Shown piece by piece: positions 45,395-56,374 of a DNA stretch of 64,000 nucleotides. The notes beneath the pieces were generated by a model. The model worked only from the letters and a program-made list of their open reading frames with translations, made no database searches and had not been told where the DNA came from. This stretch comes from Pristionchus mayeri (taxonomy: Eukaryota > Nematoda > Chromadorea > Rhabditida > Neodiplogasteridae). The first letter of the stretch is position 1. Every line of letters starts with the position of its first letter. Position numbers and translations under genes: made by a program. The stretch is from assembly GCA_036245805.1 (NCBI GenBank), contig BTRK01000002.1, forward strand, positions 6,506,689-6,570,688. The letters are read 5' to 3'.

Positions 45395-46100
45395 CTGTAA
45401 ATTACCAAATTATTTAACTATGCGTAATAAACAGAAGGATGCTAAGAAATCAACGTAGATTCTAGTTTGTAAGCGAAGATCCGCTAACCATAGCAACCAG
45501 CCATAAAACAAGAATCTACCTATTAGGGTGTTTCAAAAGTTCGTTCGTTTGTTGTTCGGAGGAAGATAAAATCTGCCGCAATTATTGCTTACCCCAATTG
45601 TCAACACTGTTGAATAGAGTAACCATTACTCGACCGCATCACCTATGGAATTTTCATCATCTGCACTCCCAGATTTTATAGAAAAATGTATGTTTATGTT
45701 TATAGATTTTATAGAAAAATGTATTGACATATTGGGCGGAATGTACGGCTCGAAAGATCGCATAATCACACCGGAACACGAAAGCCAGTTTTCAATATAA
45801 TGCGCCAGATATGTCCCGGATTCGATATGAGTCACTGAGCTCTCAGTAACGACGAATTTAGTTTCGTCCAACTGCCTTTTCCAAGTCGTGAGTTGTCGTG
45901 TGGAGATCCCGAACCGAATTTCTTTCATTTCGATATAATTACAGAGACTCTGTAAATTACCAAATTATTTAACTATGCGTAATAAACAGAAGGATGCTAA
46001 GAAATCAACGTAGATTCTAGTTTGTAAGCGAAGATCCGCTAACCATAGCAACCAGCCATAAAACAAGAATCTACCTATTAGGGTGTTTCAAAAGTTCGTT
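45168..46100. repeat. exact 378-bp direct duplication
   Basis: 45168-45545 and 45723-46100 appear identical throughout, offset 555 bases, and each contains the F-box last exon and its upstream intron. The spacer (45546-45722) contains two copies of ATAGATTTTATAGAAAAATG-like sequence. The outer end, TATTAGGGTGTTTCAAAAG, resembles a mariner end. Confidence 0.85.
45626..45950 (-). pseudogene. isolated F-box family last exon, copy 2
   Basis: Same exon as 45158-45394 inside the second duplicate, starting 45950. After PPNMS the duplication breaks and the frame continues as unrelated sequence (IHFSIKSININIHFSIKSGS) to a stop at 45626. It shows the duplication did not include the original stop. Confidence 0.55.
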
Positions 46101-46705
46101 TCAAAATCATATTTATCCTGACGTCAGGCACAATGGTCCTGCAGGAGGGTGACTTCAGTGTGGAGGGAATCTTCGGTCTCAGAGCGTCGTTAGGTCAAGG
46201 GATGGGATCTTCTTTGGCTTCTCTGGTCAACTGTAGGGACGATCGTGACGGATCTCCGTTGAGCATCGAAGTAGATCATCCTGCCGCCGAACACCTGACT
46301 TGCGCCGGTTAGGAACTCACAACGCAGACAGCGGGGCTTTCTTGACGGTAGATCACTCGAGACGATGGGAATCCGTCCGTGCTCCTCCTCTTGAAGTGTA
46401 CCAAGTAGGCGATACTCTCCGGGTTGCCCAAGCTGACGGGAGAGGACATACAATTTGCCATATCTTAGTTCTCCATGGATTGCTGGACCAAAATGTTATC
46501 AGTGCAACTCTGCACCGATATATTTTTGACTTCAACATGTATCCTCAATACCAAATGGAAAGGCTTGAACCAATGTGCGATAGAAAGAGTATCCAATGAC
46601 TCAACGAGTATAAACATCAATATGATAATCAGGAGGAAACAAAAGACGGGGTTCCTCAGAATCTAATATTCGAAAATCTACAATTACTTTCCTGACAACC
46701 TGATA
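46101..46705 (-). mobile_element. partial mariner end joined to a GC-rich block
   Basis: 46703 back to about 46455 matches, reversed, the first ~235 bases of the element at 51533-52795 (TIR TCAGGTTGTCAGGAAAGTAA). Beyond that the two part company: 46130-46453 is clearly GC-richer, with an 87-codon minus-strand frame (RQLGQPGEYRLLGTLQEEEH and so on) that I do not recognise. It may be a fragment carried by the transposon. Confidence 0.5.
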
Positions 46706-47040
46706 TTTATCAAAAATTCATGCGCAAGCAAAACGTAATTATCATTTCAATTTTCAGAAAACACTGCTCGACCTTCCGAATGAGCTGCTAACAAAGATCA
46801 TTCGTGAGCTCAAGTTGGTAGATCGGACGAACTTCGGAGCAGTGAACAAACGTATCCGAGGATTGTAACAACACGATGATCATCGACGATTCGAAAAAGT
46901 TTTTATTAATTCGGTAAGTGAAGATGAATAGTGCACTTTTTGCCAAATATTTCATTTTAAATGTGCGATAATGAAAACTCTGCGTTCCAGGCCACTCGAA
47001 AGTGCAGACAAAAGTATTAAAAATTACATTTTATCTCAAA

Positions 47041-48706
47041 TTTAAGAGACATTCCACGAGAAAACGTACATTCTGGGGGGGGGGGGGGGGGTTGACGGAA
47101 GAGATTTTTGCAACCCCGTTCAACTTTTTGCTGGTGAAGTTCTCATACCGAGTGCTGATACCTCATATTTCTCATATTGCTCATATTCTCATATTGCCCA
47201 ATATGAAGGGTCATGGTGCATTTCCGAGAAATGCCAGACCGGGTCCAAAAAAAGTCGAAATTTTAAAATTTCAAAAAAGGTCGATGTTATAGGTTTTCTG
47301 GAGTATTTTCCGATGAAAAGAACGAAAAAGATAGTTAGGAAGCCCTGCGATTATGAGAAAAGGTAAAAAACTGAGATTTTCGTCTAAAATCGAAATTTAG
47401 AAAAACAATTGTCCTGCGTCGACTTTTCTAACCTATAAATTCGGATTCCGCGTGCAATTCTGCATCTGGTGCCAAATTTCCGTCAAAAAATAAGAGGACA
47501 CTAGATGACTACAGTGAATAATGTGAGGCATACTTGAATGTCGCTCCAGAGCTCCCTTCGCATATCGATTAAAGAATGGCATAGAATTGTAGATAATTCT
47601 GAGCTGAACATTATATCTGTTGAAAGTGAGCTTCTATATTTTCATATACGTGAGCTACAGCGCAAAAAAGTTGATAGAAACGGGCTATCGGGGATACAAT
47701 CCCTCGAGAGCGCGCGCTCTAACCGTCTGTCGCTCTCGCCGCCTGACCTCCCTCTCCCTGCCCTACGGCCCCCGGAGCATCGACATAAAGAAAGGGAAAA
47801 CGTCCAGGGGCTGTCCACGAAATTGCTTGAGCTGTATAAAAATATGCTGCAGAATTACCGCTAAACATAGAAAAAATGCCTGAAAATCAGGGTTTTAGTT
47901 GATCGCAAACTGAGTTTGCAGCTCGATTCGTGCAGATTAGGGGTGATCGTTATGAGACTAGACCCCTTTTCACTGATTCAGGCAACATTCTGACTATACT
48001 TTTTTGAAAACGTGCGCCTTTTCCTTGATGCCTGCGGACGTTTTCCTTTTCCTTATGTCGATGCTCCGGTGGCCGTGCTGCCCTCCATTTAGCGCTCCCT
48101 CGCGTGCCTCCGTCGCCGTTTTTGACGAGTTCTAGGCGCTGTAGCTCACGTATATGAAAAGATAGAAGCTCACTTTCAACAGATAAAATGTTCAGCTCAT
48201 AATTATCTACAATATTATGCCACTCACTAATCGGTATGTGAAGGGAGCTCTGGAGCGACATTCAAATATGCCTCACACTACTCACTGTAGTAATCTAGTG
48301 TCCTCTTATTTTTTGACGGAAATTTGGCACCAGATGCAGAATTGCACGCGGAATCCGAATTTCTAGGCTAGAAAAGTCGACGCCTGACAAACTTTTTTGT
48401 AAATTCCGATTTTAGAAGAAAATCGCACTTTTCGACCTTTTCTCATAATCGCAGGGCTTCCTATCTTTTTCGTTCTTTTCATCGGAAAATACTCCAGAAA
48501 ACCTATAACATCGACCTTTTTGGAAATTTTAAAATTTCGACTTTTTTTGGACCCGGTCTGGCATTTCTCGGAAAGTGCACCATGGCCCTTCATATTGGGC
48601 CAAATATCAGCACTCGGTATGAGAACTTCACCAGCAAAAAGTTAAATGGGGTTGCAAAAAACTCATCCGTGGACTTGCCACGTTTTCTCGTGGAATGTCT
48701 CTTAAA
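47041..48706. mobile_element. 1.67 kb palindromic element in gene N intron
   Basis: Arms of about 800 bases: left end TTTAAGAGACATTCCACGAG, right end its complement. A run of about 17 G (47077-47093) marks the left arm only. Inner words such as ATGTCGCTCCAGAGCTCCCT occur in both arms. Frames at 47538, 47620 and 47950 are arm sequence. The arms differ by small indels, so it is older than the 26320 element. Confidence 0.85.
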
Positions 48707-49017
48707 TGTTTTGACATTGCATTTCAGGTAACTGGGAAACTGGTTATTTACGAGAGGAAGACGTATCGGCCCGGGAATATTCTAAGCTGTGTGGAGCTCG
48801 AAAAGTTATTCAGAACAGGAGAAACGAATAAACTTGTGATTTCGGTGAGTTTATCTTCGAAAACAATATTAATATCGCTTGCCAACGTTCACTGACTTTA
48901 GGGCGATTACATCGATGTGAATGTCGAGAAAACTCTTATGTTCGCGTGTAAAACACTCAAATTTCACAATCTGGATGTCACGTTGAAGAAAGATTCATCG
49001 AGCAGGTATGAATGACA

Positions 49018-49873
49018 CAGTAGCGCAAAAAATTATTGAAACGATTTGAATTTTAGATTTATCTTTTTCTACCATTGCCTTAGCAAATTCGATGTTGGAG
49101 CGCTATATATCAAATCAATCGAAGAAGACGATGCGAGCATTGCGTCATCACGTGCTTCATAATTGATTGTGTAGTGACGCACTCTCGTCGTCTGCACTCT
49201 CTCGCCTATAGCGGTAAACAGGGTGTTTTCCGGCCCTAGTATACCTCCGGAAAACGTATGCCGCCTGCAGGAGAGATATCCAATCGCTCTAAAAAGTTGG
49301 ACATCAGTCCTTCAATACATTTTGAACATTCCTATGCAAAAACTATAGTTTTACCTAACTTTCCCACAAAGTTATGGTTGTCCAAATAATGGTAATGTGA
49401 AAAAGTGATTTTTTATGCCCTGAGGGCAAATGTTGAGATATTGTTTTCATATTCTTAGGATTATTTGCATTCATGATGACGATAATTTTGTTGCTTTGAA
49501 CGGATCTCTAGCTAGTCTAGAAGCCGAGTTCTGAATTTCAGACACTGTTTTTTTGCAGCAAGGCTGCAGCAAACGTGCGGCCACGCAGGAACCTCAAAAA
49601 AAAGTTTCTCGGTAGATCTCGGGCATGACTCCAACCACAGAAAGTTTGCCGAGTAGGAAAAAATCTATTCAAGAATGAAGCCTGTTTGAAAAAAGAAAAA
49701 TTTGGTTGCGTCATCACTACGCAATCAATTATGAATCACGTGATGACGCAATACTCGCATCGTATTCTTCGATTGATTTGCTATATAGCGCCCAAACATC
49801 GAACTTTCTATGTCAACGGTAGAAAAAGTTATATGACAAATTCAAATCGTTTCAATACTTTTGGGCGCTACTG
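49018..49873. mobile_element. 0.86 kb palindromic element in gene N intron
   Basis: Ends CAGTAGCGCAAAAAATTATT and its complement (AATACTTTTGGGCGCTACTG). Interior shares CGATGCGAGCATTGCGTCATCA-like and CTGCAGCAAACGTGCGG words with the 26320-27657 element, so both belong to one family. TA on the right side only. Confidence 0.85.
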
Positions 49874-50546
49874 TACGTAATTAAATGATATAGTTGTTTC
49901 ATTAAGACTCGTCACCCATTTGGTACGAAATCAGAAACGGATTGACGAAGTTGACCTTGACTGGCAATCCCTGGGCCACTATATGGACTGTGCAAAGGCA
50001 ACATTGATGAGCCTTCATTTTATGAAGGCGTGCACTATCAGCTCCGGGGTGAGAATAAATCGTTTGAAATTTTTTTTTTAAAATTATAACTATAAAAATG
50101 CTTTTTTTTAATTTTAAAAATATTTATAATTTATTATAATGTTTTCTTGCAGTTTTTCGTATCGATAATCAACGACGACATCCTGGTTCATCTTACAAGT
50201 AAAACTTCAACAACCCTCTCCCTACGAAACGACTACTCAAACGATATAGACATAACGTCAGAGGGATTGGCGCGAGCATTCGAGGTTAGAAGTAATACGT
50301 AACATTTTTTCATCCTGTACACGGATGTCTCGTTTTTCATAAAAAAAAGATCGTTGTGATTTACTCTCTTCAAATTTTCAGATTGTCTGCCATTCCAACG
50401 AGAACCGCAATATCGGATTCGGAATAGCGACTAGCGAACTAACGATGTGGAAAGCACAATTGGACAAGGCAAAATTCGAAGTTACTGAGAGCACTGTGAA
50501 AGATCTAAAGACTGGAGGATATCTTGAGCATATCGATTATTACTAG

Positions 50547-51532
50547 AACTTAACTTCTTTTGTAGTTATGAGTTATGATCATGTGACGAAATCTGGCTAG
50601 GTCAATAAGTTTAAAGAGTCATATTTTTTATGACAGTGTATCACTTTAAGTCTGCACCTGATAAGTTAGCATCCTTTAAAAAAATATAATATATGAATTT
50701 CAGTTGCATTGTTGGGAAAAAATTTCCTTATTTCTCGTATAAAACATGAAGACAAAGAATGGATTCTCTTGTTTTAAGGACTTGATGAATTATAAAACAA
50801 ATAAATATATCACTAGAAAAAATTATAAAACAAATAAATATATCACTAGCGAAATATCGCGATCGTGATCCATCTACAACCTCAGCTAACACTAGAATGG
50901 TCATATTGCGCCCGTCCTGCGCAGCGCATACTCTTAGCAATAGCCAAATAATTCAATTTACAGCTTTACGAATATGATGATACGCCAGAACCATAACTGA
51001 TTAAAAAAAACCAAGGAGTACTGCAATTTAAATAAAAACTATCGAATTCGCTAAATAATGGCCGCATAACATGCTCATAATTACTAATTTCGCGAGTTCG
51101 AGAAACGAATCCGCAGTCATGTCGCTCTATGCTGTATACTCTACACTCTTTAGACTATACAATAAATACTATGTAGACTACACGCGCTCCTATTAGGAAG
51201 TTATCTGTTCATGCGTTCATCTTCAACCATTTTTTTTCATTTATTCCAATATTAAAACAAAATAATTAGTGCAGTTCGACCGGTTGAGAGGGAAATGATG
51301 ATTATACTTGAATTTCGAACAGCCCTTGCTCATTTTTAAGTGTGTCTCGAGTCGTTTCGTTTTACTTAGTAATCTAAAAATAATAAATTATGTTTTAAAG
51401 TTTCAATTGTGTTAGATTACGCAACGCTCGAGTGCTCCGCGTCGTGTATTGGGCGCGTTTTTTTAAACAGGCGAGAAACGCCGCTTCGTCTTGCCTTTTT
51501 TCTTCCTTGCCTCTCCCACAACTATTCGTTTA
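50547..51532. other. intergenic, nothing coding
   Basis: AT-rich. One short tandem duplication, TTATAAAACAAATAAATATA twice at about 50788-50850. No exon supported. Confidence 0.4.
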
Positions 51533-52795
51533 TCAGGTTGTCAGGAAAGTAATTGTAAATTTTCGAATTTTCGATTCTGAGAAACCCCGTTCTTTGTTTC
51601 CTCCTGATTATCACATTGATGCTTATACTCGAGTCCTTGGCTACTCTTTCCATCGCACGTTGGTTCAAGCCTTTCCATTTGGTGTTGAGGATGCAGGTTG
51701 AAGCCAAAAATATGTCAATGCAAAATTGAACTGTTATAATTTTGGCCCAGAAATTCATGGATAACTAAGATATAGCAAATTTTTTGGCATATGCGAAAAG
51801 TACGACATACGCACATCACAATGCAACATATCACTCTGATCCGTAACGAAAGTCCTGTCTGAAAATTCAGTCATTTGTGACATTGCCCCGTACGGAACGT
51901 CATCATAAATGCTTTAACTGATCATGTACCCGTAGCAATAAACTTATGGAAACCAAATGCAGTAAAATTAAAAGCACCTTTCGTGCTCAGATTAAAATTT
52001 TATTTACATATGTTTGCAATATTTCTGCCAAAACATGCAGCTCTCACCACCCTGAAGCTGAGATTTGAACGTTAAAATTCGACTATACGATAACTTCCTG
52101 ACACCAGCATTGGCGAAAAGTCCTAACTTTTGTGGATACATGTTAGAGCTACTCTTTACCTAGCAGTATTCGGCTGGGCTAAGTCAGGGGATAGTTTAAT
52201 TTTGAGGAAATGTATTCATTCACCGTACACCAAAAGTCGAAATTTTGGCTATGTTGACCTTTATTCAACAATCCTGAAAATCAATGTTTTCTAAAAGTAG
52301 AAAAGGCTACAGTTGAAATGTTTCTCAGCGATAGGTAGCTCCATATTGTATCATGGAAGCGCAATTATGGAGAAGACAGTCTGAATACTCATCGATGCAG
52401 GAAACAATATCGCTTGAGAAGTGTTAAATCGGTAGGAGTTGAATTAAATGATATGTAAATCGTGCTATGTTGAGGCAAGAACGGCCTTAGACCTAATTTT
52501 CGAAAGAACTGTGAATGAACTTCTCACTACACTATATGAATAGATACAATCATTATTCCCCTCAAAATACGAGAGGAGAGAAGTATTTTCAGAAAATTGA
52601 GAAAATGTTACAGATGGTAAAACTTGAATTTTTCGGAAACCCAAAAAGCATGAAGCGATTTGAACACATGCATATATTGACCAAGTCAACCCCTAATATG
52701 CACTAAAGAGCTAGCTTGAGATCTTTAACGAAAAAGATTTTCGGATGGTTCAAACATCAAGGTCCAAATCTACAATTACCTTCCTGACAGCCTAA
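51533..52795. mobile_element. 1.26 kb mariner-type element, decayed
   Basis: TA flanks, TIRs TCAGGTTGTCAGGAAAGTAA and TTAGGCTGTCAGGAAGGTAA. Mariner length, but I find no DD34D motif in any frame. Its left quarter recurs reversed at 46455-46703. Confidence 0.7.
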
Positions 52796-53644
52796 TATAT
52801 AACGAGTTTCTATAACACATTTTGTTCCAAGCTCGCAATATCTTCTGTTGAAGCTCCTCTTCTATTTTATTAGTCTCCTATCTCTCTGCATTCCTATAAC
52901 TAATACTTATAATGACTCCAATGTGATTCATAGTTTTTACATGCACAACCTATTAATTTTCGCCCAACAACAGTAGTATTGAGCTCACAAATTTAGGGAT
53001 GATATCATATTAACCATCCGTTTTATTTTCTTTCAGAAAATTAATCAATACATTCCTTTGGATAAACCGAACAATGCTTGATATATTCACAAATATAATT
53101 TCGTTTGTCCATTATCATTTTTCACTTGTTAGACCCCCCCCCTTAAGCCTAAATTAGGAATATTGAAACAATCATTGCTCACCTTGCTATGTTTGGACTA
53201 TGTGAATTATCTGAATCCGTTGTAATCTTGCAATACAATGCATCATTTTTTGTGTGTGAAAAAAATGCGCAGACAATTGTGTGGTGATCGAGATTTACAA
53301 TTCATTTTCAAAACGCTGTCTCTGTAAAAAAATGGAGGGGTAGCTGACACAATCATTAAAAAGCATAACTGAATTTAAAACTTTATGGTTGGAGTTCGTA
53401 TTGGTATAGGATAAATTTTAGCCAAATGACTAGACCCTAAATTTGATCCTAGATCTATGGATTGCGTTAAGGTTTGTTTAGCCCCGAGTGTTACACGTCA
53501 TTATTAACTCTCATTGATTTTTCATCTTACATTCAATCAAAATCATTCCTACTATTTTCTGTTATATTTAAATAATTCTTATATTTTCGTTTGGATAAAA
53601 GCAATTTAGATTGTCACCAGTTCTGTTCAAAGGATATCAGCGGA
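52796..53644. other. intergenic upstream of gene O
   Basis: No exon or element recognised. AT-rich, with a run of nine C near 53132. Confidence 0.35.
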
Positions 53645-55928
53645 ATGGACGATCAAATGATTCCCGCGACTGATCAGGTGCCGATTATTTTCTTCCTAAA
53701 AACATGAAATAACATTTTTTTCAGAATACATTCCTCGATCTTCCTAACGAGATATTAACAATGATAATTCGTAAGCTAAAATTCTTAGATAGAGCGAATC
53801 TTGCTTGTGTGGACGGACGTTTGCAAGCACTTGAAGAAAATGCAGATCATCGCCTATTTGACAAGGTGGCAATAGATTCGGTAAGGAGCAATGGTCTGAC
53901 TCTCCTCAGTTTGCACGCTCTCTCTCTGACCGACGAGAGAGTATGCAAACTGAAGCGAGTCAGACCATTACTCTCGGTAAGCCTAGGGAATTTCTGAGCT
54001 TTGTTGAGTATTAATGAAGGATATGCAATCAAATCCCCCCCCTCATTTTCTACATGCATTTTCAAATAGAGACGAAGTGGTGTAGTGGTCTATGGCGCGC
54101 CCTCCCATTCCATCCCACCCGGGCTCGATTCCCGGCCGTGACACCGTCTCCGCCTCACCAAGGCGCCTACCCATTGGGGACGGGGAATTGGTAGCCGTGA
54201 TTAGATCACGCAGGTAAATAGGTCTGGCGAAAGGTGGGCACTCCGGACTGAATCTGCCCAAATTGACACTGACCTAGCAGTGTTCTCCCGCGAGCTGGTC
54301 TCGAAAACGGGATGTACCTTTACCTGTACCTTATGCAATCAAATTTGTCATACCTTGTATTGGCATAATCGAATTTATCATAGTATAAATTTAGAGCAAG
54401 ATAATGGCGTGAAATATTGTATAAATATTAGGCTGAGGCTGGATAAGTGTTGACACTTTTGCTTGCTTTTCTTATTCCTACTTTGATGATCAGAGATGGA
54501 TGGATGGAATTAGGGGCGCTACAATTGTTTTATCTTGGGCTGTCATACCTTTAATTAAATTTAAGAACATCGGTCTCCATCTTTTTAATATATATATATA
54601 TATATTCCAAAATTTAAGACCTGGTTACAGCCGATTTATACAAAACATATTCATCCCCAAACGTATCAAAACCATTAAATGCTAGAATACGGGCAGCTTT
54701 TTTCAGTTTATCACGAACAAATATTTAAAAAAATATCTACTTGTGAAAGAGGAAGCTGTTAGAAGTAACAATTTCATTACTGATTTTCTACATGCATTTT
54801 TGGAATTCTTCAGACCTTTAAAGAAGAATCGCATACTCGTCAAAATGAATATAAGAAATCAGGAATATGATCAAAACGTGTGTTAACGCGACAAAGGTCG
54901 GTCACAACAAAATGTGAAAATCGATCAAAATTGATTTCTGATAGAAATAAAACATGCATAATTTAGGTGACCGGGTTTTTGTTGCTTTACGATGTTGAAC
55001 CAGTAACTCCTGTAAACGGCATGTCCGGTATGGAACTTGCGCGGTACTTCAAGAAGGGAAAAACGGAAAAGCTTGTTATTCGGGTTCGTTTTTTTTCTAA
55101 AATGTAATGATAAACTCGATGAATAAGAAATTTCAGGGGGAAAGTATTGATTCGAAAATTGAACAAGACATTTTAACAGGCTTCAAAGATCTGACTTTTC
55201 ATAATTTATGCGTTGATTCGATGAACGACTCATCAAGCCGGTCAAAATAAACTTATGACATATTTAAATTTCATCCATTCAGATTTATCAGTGAGCTGGT
55301 TCGAAATCATACATGGATCAGTGATGTAAGCATTTCGTGGCGGTCACTCAGCGGAAATAGAGACATAGCCAAAGAGACACTGTTGAGTCTTCCCAAAATG
55401 CAAAATTGCCGATTGTTCAACAATGTGAGCATTCAACGTTTTAAAACCTTTCATGGACTATATCATTGCATTATTGTTCAGTGTTCACTAACAAACGATG
55501 TGATAGACGATGACATTTTGGAGCATCTTCTCAGCAAAACTGCATCCATTCTGAATATAACTGGTACCTACACAAAAATAACAGCAGTTGGACTGGCGAG
55601 AACATTTCAAGTAAGAAAACACATTTACTATTCTATTCACACACACATACTAAATGTATCTAATGTTGCTAAATATAGCTGCTACCAAATTTCGGCATTT
55701 AAGGAAGTATGCAACTCTCGTCATTATCGAAATGTTCAATTCATAATAGCCAGTGATGAAGTTATGCTTCGGAAAAGTCGGTTGGACTTGACAAAGTTCG
55801 CTGTAACAGAAACCGTATCAGAGACTATAAAACACCTCGAGAGCGGAGCTTACGTTGAGTATTGTGATGATCCCCGTGACAGTGAATCCTGGATTATGAT
55901 CAGCTCATCCGATCATCTTTTGTCTTAA
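53645..55928 (+). CDS. F-box family gene O (complete)
   Basis: About 301 codons, no lesions. Exons: 53645-53677 (MDDQMIPATDQ), 53725-53880, 54967-55083, 55137-55240, 55283-55424, 55482-55610, 55704-55928 (TAA). All phases agree. F-box NTFLDLPNEILTMIIRKLKF, then DRANLACVDGRLQALEENAD. Later segments: GFLLLYDVEPVTPVNGMSGM, LTGFKDLTFHNLCVDSMNDS, FISELVRNHTWISDVSISWR, VIDDDILEHLLSKTASILNI, and last exon EVCNSRHYRNVQFIIASDEV with IKHLESGAYVEY. Likely an SCF substrate adaptor with an unassigned C-terminal domain. The second intron carries a hairpin element at its donor and a tRNA-derived SINE. The last acceptor is TTTAAG rather than CAG. It serves as the reference structure for the family here. Confidence 0.85.
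53881..53988. mobile_element. hairpin element duplicating the gene O splice donor
   Basis: Perfect arms AATGGTCTGACTC and CAGTTTGCACGCTCTCTCT with their complements. TCGGTAAG lies at both edges (53878-53885 and about 53977-53984): the first is the donor of exon 53725-53880, the second an exact copy, consistent with an 8-bp target duplication. Confidence 0.85.
54035..54331 (+). mobile_element. tRNA-derived SINE
   Basis: About 297 bp flanked by a 13-base duplication, TATGCAATCAAAT, at 54022-54034 and 54332-54344. The head has pol III promoter boxes: A box around GTGGTGTAGTGGTCTATGGC and B box GGCTCGATTCCCGGCC. The tail ends in the simple repeat GTACCTTTACCTGTACC instead of poly-A. It lies in gene O intron 2. 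Confidence 0.85.
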
Positions 55929-56374
55929 CATTTTTCATCAATATGAATTATTTGTTCGAAAAATCATTATGAACTGTTATTTTCATCATGTTTTATTTGT
56001 ATACACCCTTTTTCATGAGTTAAATGGCATTGCAACAACGATAAAAGCTTTTGGGTGGACATTACAACATATTTTCGTTGCAAAATCGCTCATCAAAATC
56101 GCCTCTTATCAGTAAAGTTTAACAATTTGCTTGATGTTGTAATATCCTGTCATTCTCCCGCTCATTTTCATCACTCTACCCGTCCATCAGTTGTTTATGC
56201 AAAGCGTGCACTATGCGTATTTTTCTGGTCTCCCTTTGCACTTGTCTATTTGATATACTCATGAAAAATTCCGTCAGGACATTTCATTTTTCTCATTTTA
56301 AGACCTCGCGTAATCTTGTATGGATATCAATAATTAACACATGTATGGTCAGTGAAGCTAAATTAGACCACTCG
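55929..56374. other. intergenic, nothing recognised
   Basis: Between gene O and the left end of the 56.4 kb palindrome. Short frames only, with no splice support. Confidence 0.35.

Larger units (their letters stand above)
46758..50546 (+). pseudogene. F-box family gene N (stop in the F-box exon)
   Basis: Exons: 46758-46913, 48728-48844, 48902-49005, 49907-50048, 50153-50284, 50382-50546 (TAG). F-box KTLLDLPNELLTKIIRELKL, then NKRIRGL followed by TAA at 46866-46868 where siblings have Glu. The remaining exons are intact and in phase: GKLVIYERKTYRPGNILSCV, GDYIDVNVEKTLMFACKTLK, THLVRNQKRIDEVDLDWQSL, IINDDILVHLTSKTSTTLSL, IVCHSNENRNIGFGIATSEL. Closest to gene K. Two palindromic transposons sit in introns 46914-48727 and 49006-49906. 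With one stop only, it may be a recent loss. No first exon found upstream. Confidence 0.7.

Noticed and set aside
47538..48261. Paired open frames on both strands (108, 87 and 103 codons) that look like a conserved protein
   Set aside because: They are the two arms of a palindrome read in opposite directions, so their similarity is structural. No splice sites or domain support a gene.
54072..54145. A functional tRNA gene
   Set aside because: A and B boxes are present, but no complete cloverleaf or acceptor stem can be formed, and the flanking duplication marks it as a SINE head.
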